A DNA stretch of 64,000 nt from positions 2,294,001 to 2,358,000 of the forward strand of contig CAVWLA010000003.1 of the NCBI GenBank assembly GCA_963755825.1, read 5' to 3'. Of this stretch, positions 42,413-53,847 are shown piece by piece. Both the position numbers and the translations under genes were made by a program. Within the stretch, counting starts at the first letter, position 1. Each line of letters opens with the position of its first letter. Source of the DNA: DATBQN01 sp963755825. GTDB lineage: Bacteria > Acidobacteriota > Thermoanaerobaculia > Multivoradales > UBA5704. The notes beneath the pieces were generated by a model, which worked only from the letters and a program-made list of their open reading frames with translations, was not told the DNA's origin and did not search any database.

Positions 42413-43585
42413 ATGAGCTGGCCGTGGCGACTGCCGGGCCGGCCGAGTCCGGCCCTCGCTCTCCTCGCCCTGGCCGGCCTGCTCGCGGGGTCCGCCGCGA
42501 CGGCGCATGAGATGGGCACTCTCCAGATGACGACGACGTTCCGTCGCGATGGCATCTACCGGGTGGACGTGGCGATCGACGAGGAGCGCGTCTCCGGCTT
42601 TCCCGCCACCGGCCCGCCGGGCGAGACGCGCTACGGCCGGATCGCCGGCTTCGCGGCCGCCGTCCCCGCCGCCGACCGGGGCCGCCTCGGCCCCTTCTTT
42701 CAGCTCCTCGCCGAGAAGACGACGCTCGCCTTCGACGGCCGCCCCTCGCCGCCAGCGAGTCTCGCCCTCGACCGGCCGCCGGCGCCGCCCGACGATCCCT
42801 TCGCGCCGCTGCCGAAGCTGACCCTCCATCTCACCGGCCCGATCCCGCCGGGCGCCCGCACGGCGACCTGGGCGATCGACCTCGTGCTCGGCTCGTTTCC
42901 CATCGGCTTCCTCAACGAGGGGGACGCGGCGCCGTCGCGGCAGTGGCTGGAGGGCCAGAGCACCAGCCGCCCCTTCACCCTCGCCGCGGCGGTGGTGCCG
43001 CCGTCCCGCTGGCAGGTGGCGCTCCGCGCCGCGCGGCTCGGCTTCCGCCGCATCCTCCCCGCGGGGACGGCGCCGATCCTCCTCGTCGTCGGCATCGCGC
43101 TCCTCGCGCTCCGCCTCCGGCGGCTCCTCGTCCAGCTCGCCGCCTTCGCCGGCGGCCAGTCGGTCGTCCTGGCGCTCGCCGCCTGCGGCCTCGCCATGCC
43201 GGGGCCGCGCTGGGCCGGCCCGGCGGCCGGCCTCGCCGTCGTCTGCCTGGCGATCGCCAACCTCCGCGGCCGCGAGCTCGCGCCGTGGCGGCTGGCTCTC
43301 GTCGCCGCCTGCGGCCTCGCCGCCGGGATCGAGCTGGTGCCGGCGCTCGCGGAGATGGTCGGGGTCGGTGGCCTCGGAGCGGCCGGCTCGCATCTCGCAG
43401 CGGCCGCCGGGCTCGGCGCCGGCGCCGGGGCGGCAGAGCTCGCGGTCGCCGTCGCCGCCCTCGTCCTCCTCGGCGGCGCCGCCTCCCGGCGGGAGCCCTG
43501 GTACCGCGCGCGAGTGGTCGTCCCCGCCTCGCTGGTGCTCGCCGCGGTCGGCCTCTACGGAGCCCTCCAAGGGCTGTTCGGATAG
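42413..43585 (+). CDS. HupE/UreJ-like membrane protein lacking the metal-binding residues
   Basis: 390 aa. Signal peptide (ALALLALAGLLAGSAATA), an exported N-terminal domain of about 180 residues, then about six to seven helices. The second half aligns with HupE/UreJ_2 proteins at LGFRRILPAGTAPILLVVGI and FAGGQSVVLALA. In that family the same places hold His-Asp-His (GxxHILPGxDHxLF) and TxAHSxTL; here these are R, AP and GQ, so the usual metal site is gone. It may have another function. ATG 42413 begins right after the repeat cluster, with no clear ribosome site. Confidence 0.65.
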   Translation: MSWPWRLPGRPSPALALLALAGLLAGSAATAHEMGTLQMTTTFRRDGIYRVDVAIDEERVSGFPATGPPGETRYGRIAGFAAAVPAADRGRLGPFFQLLAEKTTLAFDGRPSPPASLALDRPPAPPDDPFAPLPKLTLHLTGPIPPGARTATWAIDLVLGSFPIGFLNEGDAAPSRQWLEGQSTSRPFTLAAAVVPPSRWQVALRAARLGFRRILPAGTAPILLVVGIALLALRLRRLLVQLAAFAGGQSVVLALAACGLAMPGPRWAGPAAGLAVVCLAIANLRGRELAPWRLALVAACGLAAGIELVPALAEMVGVGGLGAAGSHLAAAAGLGAGAGAAELAVAVAALVLLGGAASRREPWYRARVVVPASLVLAAVGLYGALQGLFG

Positions 43586-43667
43586 CCGCGGTATCGGCTG
43601 ACCTCTGGGCCCCTGTGCGGACCGCCGTCCAGGCGGCTCTATAGGGCGGCGGCGGTTCCCGCAGCGA

Positions 43668-43695
43668 TTGACAATCCGCCTTTCCTTGCTATGAT
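43668..43695 (+). promoter_or_regulatory. SUF operon promoter TTGACA-N16-TATGAT
   Basis: TTGACA (43668-43673), 16-base spacer, TATGAT (43690-43695): the best sigma-70 promoter in the window, 53 bases before the Rrf2 ATG, in a locally A/T-rich patch. Confidence 0.75.
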
Positions 43696-43721
43696 CTGGA
43701 ATCAGGACCAGATAGGTCCTG
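43694..43721 (+). promoter_or_regulatory. Palindromic operator, probable Rrf2/SufR site
   Basis: CAGGACC (43703-43709) and GGTCCTG (43715-43721) form a perfect 7-bp inverted repeat around AGATA. A second, overlapping pair ATCTGG (43694-43699) and CCAGAT (43708-43713) reaches into the -10. The position at the transcription start fits repression by the regulator encoded just downstream. Confidence 0.65.
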
Positions 43722-43747
43722 TTTCCACCCGGAGGAGCGAGCAAGAC

Positions 43748-44218
43748 ATGATCCGGATCACCCGCCAGACGGACTACGGCATCGTCCTCATGACCCATAT
43801 GGCCGGCGACCCGGCGCGCTGGTGGGCCGCTCCCGAGCTGGCCGACGAGGTGCGGCTGCCCCTCCCGACGGTGAGCAAGATCTTGAAGCTGCTGACCCGC
43901 GAGGGGCTGCTCGCGTCGCACCGCGGCATCAAGGGCGGTTACACCCTCGGCCGCAGCCCGGAGGAGATCTCGATGGCCGAGATCATCGCCTGCCTCGAGG
44001 GGCCGATCGCCATCACCGAGTGCATCGACGACACCACCGGCTGCGTCCACGAGCCGCTCTGCCGGGTGCGCGGCAACTGGCAGCGCATCAACGAGGCGAT
44101 CCGCACCGCGCTCGGCGGCATCTCGCTCGCCGAGATGAACCACCCGCTCGCCTCGCGGCTGGTCACCCTGGGTGGCCGGCGGCCGGCGGCCCTCGCAGCG
44201 CCGGCACCGGCGCCGTAG
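43748..44218 (+). CDS. Rrf2-family Fe-S-dependent regulator of the SUF operon
   Basis: 156 aa. Winged helix-turn-helix start MIRITRQTDYGIVLMTHMA, recognition helix LPTVSKILKLLTREGLL, wing GIKGGYTLGR. The cluster-binding loop CIDDTTGCVHEPLCRVRGNW gives three Cys spaced as in IscR and the SUF-type Rrf2 regulators. A holo/apo switch likely represses the operon when Fe-S supply is adequate. ATG 43748 lies behind GGAGGAGCGAGCAAGAC. The palindrome at 43703-43721 is the likely binding site, giving autoregulation together with sufB onward. The C-terminal tail is Ala/Pro-rich. Confidence 0.9.
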   Translation: MIRITRQTDYGIVLMTHMAGDPARWWAAPELADEVRLPLPTVSKILKLLTREGLLASHRGIKGGYTLGRSPEEISMAEIIACLEGPIAITECIDDTTGCVHEPLCRVRGNWQRINEAIRTALGGISLAEMNHPLASRLVTLGGRRPAALAAPAPAP

Positions 44219-44316
44219 CGCCGCCAACCGAGCCGGCCAACACGAGACGAACGCTCGCCCGCGGACCCGCGCGGGCTTCGAGAACTCGACACCGACGAGA
44301 CAGATTCGAGGCGACC

Positions 44317-45774
<1,458 letters not shown>

Positions 45775-45804
45775 TCGACGCCATCCCCGATGCCAACGTC
45801 GGTT

Positions 45805-45897
45805 GTGGTTCAGCTTGGTCCCGAGGACGGCCGCCTGGAAGGGGGATGGGAGGGCGGTCCCGAGGGTGGCCGCCCGCAGCGGACCAAGCTGAACCAC
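45805..45897. repeat. 17-bp inverted repeat with internal direct repeat, between sufB and sufC
   Basis: GTGGTTCAGCTTGGTCC (45805-45821) and its exact complement GGACCAAGCTGAACCAC (45881-45897) bracket a 19-base direct repeat, GGTCCCGAGG..GGCCGCC at 45817-45835 and 45856-45874 (two mismatches, period 39). It fills most of the 194-base gap 45775-45968. It looks like a dispersed REP-type element rather than a simple terminator. Confidence 0.7.
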
Positions 45898-45968
45898 GAT
45901 CCTGAGAGCGCCACCGGGGCGGCCATCTGGAGCCCCGTTACCGAGTCTGTCGAGAGAATGAGGGAACG

Positions 45969-46753
45969 ATGCTAGAGATCAAAAATCTGCACGCCAAGGT
46001 CGAGGGGCGGGAGATCCTCAAGGGGATCGATCTCTCCGTTCAGGCCGGCGAGGTGCACGCCGTCATGGGCCCGAACGGTTCGGGCAAGAGCACGCTGGCG
46101 CAGAGTGCTCGCCGGCCTCCGAGCTACGAGGTCACCGCAGGCGAGATCCTCTTCAACGGCAAGGACCTGCTGGAGATGGAGCCCGAGGAGCGCGCCCGCG
46201 AGGGCGTCTTCCTGGCCTTCCAGTACCCGGTGGAGATCCCCGGCGTCAGCAACACCTACTTCCTCAAGGCGGCGCTCAACGCCGTGCGCAAGCACCGCGG
46301 CGTGCCGGAGCTCGACGCCATCGAGTTCCTCGGCCTGGTGCGCCAGAAGATGAAGCTGGTGCAGATGGAGGAGTCGCTGCTCAACCGGCCGGTCAACGAG
46401 GGCTTCTCCGGCGGCGAGAAGAAGCGGAACGAGATCTTCCAGATGGCGGTCCTGGAGCCGACGCTCGCGGTCCTCGACGAGACCGACTCCGGCCTCGACA
46501 TCGACGCTCTGCGCATCGTCGCCGACGGGGTGAACGCCCTGCGCCAGAAGGACCGCGCCTTCCTCGTCATCACCCACTACCAGCGGCTGCTCAACTACAT
46601 CGTGCCGGACTTCGTGCACGTCCTCGTCGACGGCCGCATCGTGCGGTCCGGCGGCAAGGAGCTGGCGCTCGAGCTGGAGGCCAAGGGCTACGCCTGGCTC
46701 GAGGACGAGGCGCGCGCCGGGGCTCTCGCCGCGAGCCCGGCGGGCGTCTCCGC

Positions 46754-46757
<4 letters not shown>
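45969..46757 (+). CDS. sufC: SufC, ABC-type ATPase of the SUF system (compensated indel pair)
   Basis: 262 aa. ATPase that drives cluster assembly on SufB/SufD. Walker A GPNGSGKST, signature FSGGEKKRNEIFQ, Walker B LAVLDETDSGLDIDAL and the H-loop ITHYQRLL are intact. Directly after Walker A the sequence reads LAQSARRPPSYEVTAGE where the family has LAxVLAGHPSYEVTxGE: an extra base near 46104 and a missing base near 46120 shift the frame for about six codons and restore it. The TGA overlaps the sufD GTG. ATG 45969 follows GAGGGAACG. Confidence 0.88.
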
Positions 46758-48209
<1,452 letters not shown>

Positions 48210-48222
48210 AGGACGGCGGCGG

Positions 48223-49550
48223 ATGGCGACAGGACGCAGACGAGCAGGATCGAACTCCGGCGGCATCGCGGCATCGAAGGATCCGCAGCCGAGCGCCCGC
48301 AAGCCGTGCCGGGCTTCGACCTGGCGCGGGTCCGCAGCGACTTCCCGATCCTCGCCCAGCGCGTCCACGGCAAGCCGCTGGTCTACCTCGACAACGCCGC
48401 CACGGCGCAGAAGCCGCGGGCGGTCATCGACGCCGTCGCCGACGTTCTACGACGCACGACAACGCCAACGTCCACCGCGGCGTGCACACGCTGTCGCAGG
48501 AGGCGACCGAGCGCGTACGAGGAGGCGCGCGCGCAAGGTGCAGCGCTTCCTCAACGCCGCCGATCCCGGCGAGATCGTCTTCATCCGCGGCACCACCGAG
48601 GCGATCAACCTCGTCGCCCAGAGCTTCGGCCGCCTGCGCGTCGGCGCCGGCGACGAGGTGCTCGTCACCGCGCTGGAGCACCACTCGAACATCGTCCCCT
48701 GGCAGATGCTCTGCGCCGAGCAGGCGGCGCCCGGCTGCAGCGTCGTCGCCGATCGACGACCGCGGCGAGATGCTCGACTCGACGAGTTCGAGCGCTGCTC
48801 ACCCCGCGCACGACGCATCGTGGCGGTGGCCCACGTCTCCAACGCGCTCGGCACCGTCAACCCGGTCAAGCGAGATCGTCGGCATGGCCCACGCCCGCGG
48901 CGCCGCCGGTGCTCGTCGACGGCGCCCAGGCGGTGCCGCACCTGCGCGTCGACGTGCGCGACCTCGACTGCGACTTCTACGCCTTCTCCGGCCACAAGCT
49001 GTACGGCCCGACCGGCATCGGCGTCCTCTACGGCAAGGCCGAGCTCCTCGACGCGATGCCGCCGTACCAGGGCGGCGGCGACATGATCCGCTCGGTCACG
49101 CTTCGAGAAGACGACCTACGCGCACGCCTGCCGTACAAGTTCGAGGCCGGCACGCCGGACATCGCCGGCGGCGATCGGCCTCGGCGCGGCGATCGACTAC
49201 GTCGACGCGGTCGGCCTCGACGCCGATCGCCGCCTACGAGCGCGAACTGCTGGCGCACGGCGACGGCGCAGCTCGCCGCCATCCCCGGCGTGCGCCTGAT
49301 CGGCACGGCGCCGCGACAAGGCGGCAGTGCTGTCGTTCGTCGTCGACGGCGTCCATCCGCACGACGTCGGCACCATCCTCGACCGCGACGGCATCGCGAT
49401 CCGCACCGGCCACCACTGCGCCAGCCGGTCATGGAGCGCTTCGGCGTGCCGGCGACGGCGCGCGCCTCCTTCGCCTTCTACAACACGCTCGACGAGGTCG
49501 GCGCGCTCGCCGCCGGCGTGGCGCGTGTGCGCGAGATGTTCTGCGCCTGA
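48223..49550 (+). CDS. sufS: SufS cysteine desulfurase (about eighteen indels)
   Basis: About 440 aa if repaired. PLP enzyme that takes sulfur from cysteine and passes it to SufU. Motifs read through all three frames: DFPILAQRVHGKPLVYLDNA, NANVHRGVHTLSQEATER, ALEHHSNIVPWQMLCAEQAA, VLVDGAQAVPHLRVD, SGHKLYGPTGIGVLYG with the PLP Lys, LPYKFEAGTPDIAGG, AIRTGHHCA with the catalytic Cys, and FGVPATARASFAFYNT. The protein switches frame about every 25 residues, mostly by +1. ATG 48223 has GAGGACGG upstream and is a good start; the first 25 codons are poorly conserved. Confidence 0.75.
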
Positions 49551-49602
49551 TGGCGCCTGCGGCCGGAGTGACAGGAACTTGAAGGATCTGAAGGACTCAG
49601 CG

Positions 49603-50151
49603 ATGGATCACGAGCTCTACCAACAGGTCATCCTCGACCACAACAAGACGCCGCGCAACTTCGGGCCGCTCGCCGCCGCCAACCGCAGCGCCGAGGGCAA
49701 CAACCCGCTCTGCGGCGACCGCGTGACGGTCTATCTGCAGCTCGCCGGCGACCGCATCGAGAACGTCTCCTTCGAGGGCGCCGGCTGCGCTATCTCGACC
49801 GCCTCCGCTTCGCTGATGACCGAGGCGCTGCGCGGCAAGACGGTCGCCGAGGCGCGCTGGCTGTTCGACGGCTTCCACCGCATGCTGACCGAGGGACCGG
49901 CGGCACCGGGTTCGGAGCCGGGCGCCGGGCCCGAGATCGGCGCCGACGCCGAGCTCGACAAGCTCGCGGTCTTCTCGGGAGTGCGCGCCTACCCGATGCG
50001 CGTCAAGTGCGCGACGCTCGCCTGGCACACCCTCAAGTCCGCCCTCGACAGCCCGGCGCTCGACCCCACGAAGCAGCCTAATGCCAGCGCTGATCCGAAC
50101 GCCGCCGCCGCCACGCCCGCGGGCGATCCCCCGCGCCCTCCCCAGGAGTAA
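49603..50151 (+). CDS. sufU: SufU zinc-dependent sulfurtransferase
   Basis: 182 aa with one clean frame. SufU accepts the persulfide sulfur from SufS. MDHELYQQVILDHNKTPRNFG is the classical N-terminus; the zinc/sulfur ligands are in NPLCGDRVTVYLQL (Cys, Asp), GAGCAISTASASLM (Cys) and RVKCATLAWHTL (Cys). A SufU-type insertion between the second and third Cys is present (about 95-125), which separates it from IscU. The C-terminal 30 residues are Pro/Ala-rich and dispensable-looking. The gene starts 52 bases after sufS and marks the right-hand edge of the damaged stretch. Confidence 0.92.
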   Translation: MDHELYQQVILDHNKTPRNFGPLAAANRSAEGNNPLCGDRVTVYLQLAGDRIENVSFEGAGCAISTASASLMTEALRGKTVAEARWLFDGFHRMLTEGPAAPGSEPGAGPEIGADAELDKLAVFSGVRAYPMRVKCATLAWHTLKSALDSPALDPTKQPNASADPNAAAATPAGDPPRPPQE

Positions 50152-50156
50152 CCCCC

Positions 50157-50714
50157 ATGGCCGAGCCGAGCGCCGACGTCCACAGCGTCTCGAACCCCCC
50201 GCAGGCCGCGAGCACGTCGAACGCGCCGAGCACCGCGAGCGCGCCCGTCGAGAGCCTGCCGGTGGTCGCCGTCCCGACTGCGGCTTCCGCGACGATCCCC
50301 GCCGCCGCTGCTGCCGCCATTCCCGCCACCGCTTCCGCTTCCGCCGCCGACTCCACGCCGGCCGGCGGCGAGCCGGGGCCGTTGCCCTCGGCGGCGACGC
50401 CCGCCGGTCACGACGCCATCGAAGAGGGGATCGTCGAGGTGCTGAAGACGGTCTTCGACCCCGAGATCCCGGTCAACATCTATGAGATGGGCCTCATCTA
50501 CGACATCGCCATCGAGCCCACCGGCGAGGTGGAGATCAAGATGACCCTGACCTCCCCCGGCTGCCCGGTCGCCGGCTCGCTGCCCGGCGAGGTGCAGACC
50601 AAGGTCGAGCGAGTCCCCGGCGTCACCGCCGCCAAGATCGACCTCGTCTGGGAGCCCGCCTGGGACATGGCCCGCATGTCCGAAGCGGCGAAGCTGCAGC
50701 TCGGGATCTACTAG
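50157..50714 (+). CDS. sufT: SufT / MIP18 (DUF59) Fe-S maturation protein with long N-terminal extension
   Basis: 185 aa. The C-terminal 100 residues are a DUF59 domain: EGIVEVLKTVFDPEIPVNIY, EMGLIYDIAIEPTGEVEIKM, LTSPGCPVAGSLPGEV with the reactive Cys, and LVWEPAWDMARMSEAAK. SufT helps to place clusters into target proteins. The first 80 residues are a low-complexity Ala/Ser/Pro/Thr stretch, unusual for the family and probably disordered. It starts five bases after sufU and ends the operon, followed by a strong hairpin. Confidence 0.9.
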   Translation: MAEPSADVHSVSNPPQAASTSNAPSTASAPVESLPVVAVPTAASATIPAAAAAAIPATASASAADSTPAGGEPGPLPSAATPAGHDAIEEGIVEVLKTVFDPEIPVNIYEMGLIYDIAIEPTGEVEIKMTLTSPGCPVAGSLPGEVQTKVERVPGVTAAKIDLVWEPAWDMARMSEAAKLQLGIY

Positions 50715-50741
50715 CGGCGATTCGCGTGTTCGAACCGCCGA

Positions 50742-50769
50742 GGCGGCGCCCGCTGATCGGGGCGCCGCC
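50742..50769. terminator. Hairpin terminator between sufT and a convergent gene
   Basis: GGCGGCGCCC (50742-50751) and GGGCGCCGCC (50760-50769) are a perfect 10-bp inverted repeat with an 8-base loop, midway between two convergent stops. No T-run on either side. Confidence 0.55.
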
Positions 50770-50785
50770 GGATCGTCGGGCGGAA

Positions 50786-51286
50786 TCAGTAGACGCGGAG
50801 ACCGCTGATGCTCGGATGGACCGTCGTCGAGCTGCGCACGAGGTGGACCACGACGTAATAGTTGTAGTTGGTGAAGTCGAACACGTACCCGGGCGTCGTC
50901 GTCCCGGTGATGACCGTCGTGCCGGCGACGGGCCCCGCGGTGGCGGTAATCAGGCCCGTGACGGCCCCGGTCGTCCGCGACGACGCGTTGAGGTTGGCGT
51001 AGAGACCGTTGTTCGTGTTGTCGTTGCTGCCGACCAGCTCGATGGTGGTCCAGCCCGGGAAGGCGGTCGCGTCGCTCGTCACGTTGTTGACGATCTGGAT
51101 GTCTCCCGTCAGAGTGCTCGAGCTCGAATAGGTCACCTTCGAAGCGGTGGAGGTGATCTGCGCCGCGGCGCCCGCGGAGGCCGGGAGGATCGTGCCGGTC
51201 GAGGCGATGGAGGTCCAGATCTCGGCGGCGCTGGCGGCGGAAACGAGGAGGAACGTTCCGAGGAGAAAGGCGAAGAAGCTCTTCAT
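50786..51286 (-). CDS. Small secreted Thr/Ser-rich protein of unknown function
   Basis: 166 aa. ATG 51286 follows a GGAGACCCATC site and starts a signal peptide (MKSFFAFLLGTFLLVSAASA). The mature chain is rich in Thr, Ser, Asn and Val with beta character (ITSTASKVTYSSSSTLTGDI, WTTIELVGSNDNTNNGLYAN) and ends with SISGLRVY. No cysteines in the mature part. I know no family; it could be an extracellular or pilin-like beta protein. Frames extend upstream to 51541 but are unlikely to be used. Confidence 0.55.
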   Translation of the reverse strand: MKSFFAFLLGTFLLVSAASAAEIWTSIASTGTILPASAGAAAQITSTASKVTYSSSSTLTGDIQIVNNVTSDATAFPGWTTIELVGSNDNTNNGLYANLNASSRTTGAVTGLITATAGPVAGTTVITGTTTPGYVFDFTNYNYYVVVHLVRSSTTVHPSISGLRVY

Positions 51287-51634
51287 GATGGGTCTCCTAC
51301 AGCGAGGATGGCAGTAGCGCCACGGCCATAAAATAGAGCTTTCCAATTTACGGAGCAACCAGGCTACAGATTCCGCTTTTCCGCGCCGAGACGTTCCCTC
51401 ACGACCTCGCCGGCGTCTCTTTGCACTGGTAGCAGCTGCAGGTCTGGTCGACCGTGCCGTCAGGGTTGCGTACGGCACGAGGACGATCCAGTCGCTCGGC
51501 TCTGCGCCGCGCGCGGCTCCAATCCCCGCCGGACCAATCACTTAGCGAAACGTCAATAGAAGACTTCCTGGTCCCGATTCGCCAAGAAATGGTCCTTCAT
51601 TCCGTAGAAGAGTGATAAAGTTGTCTGATTGACG
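51287..51634. other. Intergenic region between divergent genes
   Basis: 348 bases. It must hold the promoters of the small secreted protein (minus) and the sigma-like gene (plus). Two A/T-richer patches (about 51326-51352 and 51595-51635) are the likely sites; on the minus strand TTGGAA and TATTTT lie close together in the first. No RNA gene or repeat seen. Confidence 0.35.
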
Positions 51635-52258
51635 ATGTCGATTCGCGGTGGAGTGAAGCGCTCCGCCACATCGCTCCTCGCACCGACCCCATCCCGCGAT
51701 CGCATGGAACCCGTCACCGCGCACGAGGACCTCCCCGCAGGGCCGGCGACGATCGAGGAGCTGCTCGAGGAGCTGCGGCCGAAGATCCGCCGCCTCTTCG
51801 CCAACTACCGCGTTCCCCACACCGACGCCGAGGACCTCCTGCAGGAGGCCCTCCTCGCCACCTTCCTCAACTGGGGCGAGATCCGCAGCAAGCAGGGCTG
51901 GCTCCTCGTCACCCTGCGCCACAAGTGCTCGGTCTACTGGCGCGAGAAGCGCTACGGCCGGGTGCAGGCGGTCGATCCGCCGACGCTCGATCTGCTGGCG
52001 ACGCCGCTGCCGCCGCCGCAGGAGCGCGCCGAGATGCACTGGGATCTCGACCGCGCCATCGGCGGCCTCGAGGCGCGCCACCGCATGCTGCTGCGGCTGC
52101 GCTACGCCTTCGGGTTCTCCACCTACGAGGTCGCCGACCGCCTGGGCTACAACGTCACCAGCGTGCGCAAGCTCTCCTGCCGCTCCGTCGACCGCCTGCA
52201 GAAGACGATCGAGGGCAAGCGCAAGCTGCGCATCCGCAAGAAGCCCAGCCAGCCGTAA
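51635..52258 (+). CDS. Sigma-70 family (ECF-like) factor
   Basis: Up to 207 aa. Region 2 is visible as LRPKIRRLFANYRVPHTDAE then DLLQEALLATFLNW and KQGWLLVTLRHKCSVYWREK; region 4 as AIGGLEARHRMLLRLRYAFG, FSTYEVADRLGYNVTSVRKL with the helix-turn-helix, and a basic tail. It should direct RNA polymerase to a small regulon. No anti-sigma gene is adjacent; a hybrid kinase follows. ATG 51635 or ATG 51704 (about 184 aa) can start it; the second is closer to the conserved domain and neither has a clear ribosome site. Confidence 0.8.
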   Translation: MSIRGGVKRSATSLLAPTPSRDRMEPVTAHEDLPAGPATIEELLEELRPKIRRLFANYRVPHTDAEDLLQEALLATFLNWGEIRSKQGWLLVTLRHKCSVYWREKRYGRVQAVDPPTLDLLATPLPPPQERAEMHWDLDRAIGGLEARHRMLLRLRYAFGFSTYEVADRLGYNVTSVRKLSCRSVDRLQKTIEGKRKLRIRKKPSQP

Positions 52259-52429
52259 TTCCTCTTGAGATAGCCGCCGGGCGCTGCCGGCCCCCGCCCT
52301 CCGGGTGGACCGCCCTCCGGTTGAACCGGAGGCCGCCGGTGGACCGGAATCTGCATAAGGATTGGAAGAGCGGGATGGCCCATCCGCCGGCTGGCGCCGG
52401 CCGCCGGCCCCCCCATGGAGCGAGATCCC

Positions 52430-53704
52430 ATGAGCCAGCCGATCAACCCCACCCCCGTGGTGCGCGCCATCGACGACCGTCCCGAGCGCGGCGAGCGGGG
52501 GGAATCCGCGCGCGAGCGGACCGACATCCGCCTGCCGCGGCCGCTGCCGGAGCCGCCGCCGGGGGGGATGGAGGCGATGGGCCTGCTCGCCGGCGGCATC
52601 GCCCACGTCTTCAACAACCTGCTGACCGCGATCGGCTTCGAGACCGAGCTGGCGCTGGCGCACCTGGCGGCGGACGACGCGGCGCGCAAGCACCTGCGCG
52701 AGATCGAGCGGGTGGGGGAGCGCGGGGCGGCGCTCGCCCGCCAGCTCCTCGCCTTCAGCGGCAGCCAGGTGCTGACGCCGCGGCCGCTGCAGCTCAACGA
52801 TCTGCTGGCCGAGATGCAGGAGGAGCTCCGCCGTGTGCTCGGCGAGGGGATCACGCTCGCCTATGACCTCGCCGCCGACCTCGCCTGGATCGAGGCCGAC
52901 CGCGAGCAGCTGCAGCAGGTGATCTTGAACCTGGTGAGCAACGCCCGCGACGCCATGCCGGACGGCGGCCGGGTGACCCTGCGGACGGCCAACCTCGACC
53001 TCTCGGCACGCGATCTGGCGCGGCCGGCGCGGCCGCTGCCGGCGGCCGGCCTGGGCACCCCCGGCCCCCACGTCCTGCTCTCGGTCTCCGACAGCGGCCC
53101 CGGCATGGGAGAGGAGGTGCGGCGGCGGGTCTTCGAGCCCTTCTTCTCGACCAAGGGCGGCGCCGAGCCGGCGGGGCTGGGGCTCTCGATGGTCTACGGC
53201 ATCGTGCTGCAGAGCGGCGGCCAGGTCGAGGTCGAGAGCGCTCCCGCCGAGGGCTCGACCTTCTTCGTCTACCTGCCGGCGATGGCGGCTGCCCCGGGCG
53301 CCGAGCGCGGCGGCCCGCGCGGCGAGGAGAACTGGGAGACCATCCTCCTCGTCGAGGACGAGGAGAACATCCGCCGGCCACAGGCCGAGATCCTCGCCTC
53401 GCACGGCTACCGCGTCCTCGAGGCCGCCGACGGCGCGCAGGCGATCGCCATCTGCCAGCGCCACGTCGGGCCGATCCATCTCATGGTGACCGACGTGCTC
53501 ATGGCCGGGATGGACGGCGTCGAGCTCGCCGAGCGTGTCGCCTTCCTGCGGCCCGAGATGAAGGTGCTCTTCGCTACCGGCTATCCGATGAGCCTGGGCG
53601 CCCCCGGCGGCCGGCTGGCGGCCGAGGCGCCGCTGCTCAAGAAGCCGTTCACCGGCCGCGCCCTGGCGAACAAGGTGCGCGAGGTCCTGGAGAGCGAGGG
53701 ATAG
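52430..53704 (+). CDS. Hybrid histidine kinase with C-terminal receiver
   Basis: 424 aa, soluble, no sensor domain. HisKA-like dimerisation helix with the phosphoacceptor in LLAGGIAHVFNNLLTAIGFE (family usually AHDFNNLL, so Asp is Val here), N-box QQVILNLVSNARDAMP, DSGPGMGEEVRRRVFEPFFS, G-box GLGLSMVYGIVLQSGG. The receiver domain (about 305-424) has ILLVEDEENIR and the phosphoacceptor Asp in LMVTDVLMAGMDG, and KKPF. The N-terminal 45 residues are a charged Pro-rich leader. ATG 52430 follows GGAGCGAG; ATG 52415 is the alternative. Lies 171 bases after the sigma-like gene. Confidence 0.85.
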   Translation: MSQPINPTPVVRAIDDRPERGERGESARERTDIRLPRPLPEPPPGGMEAMGLLAGGIAHVFNNLLTAIGFETELALAHLAADDAARKHLREIERVGERGAALARQLLAFSGSQVLTPRPLQLNDLLAEMQEELRRVLGEGITLAYDLAADLAWIEADREQLQQVILNLVSNARDAMPDGGRVTLRTANLDLSARDLARPARPLPAAGLGTPGPHVLLSVSDSGPGMGEEVRRRVFEPFFSTKGGAEPAGLGLSMVYGIVLQSGGQVEVESAPAEGSTFFVYLPAMAAAPGAERGGPRGEENWETILLVEDEENIRRPQAEILASHGYRVLEAADGAQAIAICQRHVGPIHLMVTDVLMAGMDGVELAERVAFLRPEMKVLFATGYPMSLGAPGGRLAAEAPLLKKPFTGRALANKVREVLESEG

Positions 53705-53847
53705 GCGCGCCGCGTGCCGATCGCCGGCAGCTAGGTGATATGCCCGCCGATCTGCAACAATCCACCGCGGCGCGAGCGATCTCGTCGCCGAGCCGAATTC
53801 GTTCCGAGCCGGCAGCGCCGAACCCTTCCAGAGCGAGGATCCCATCG

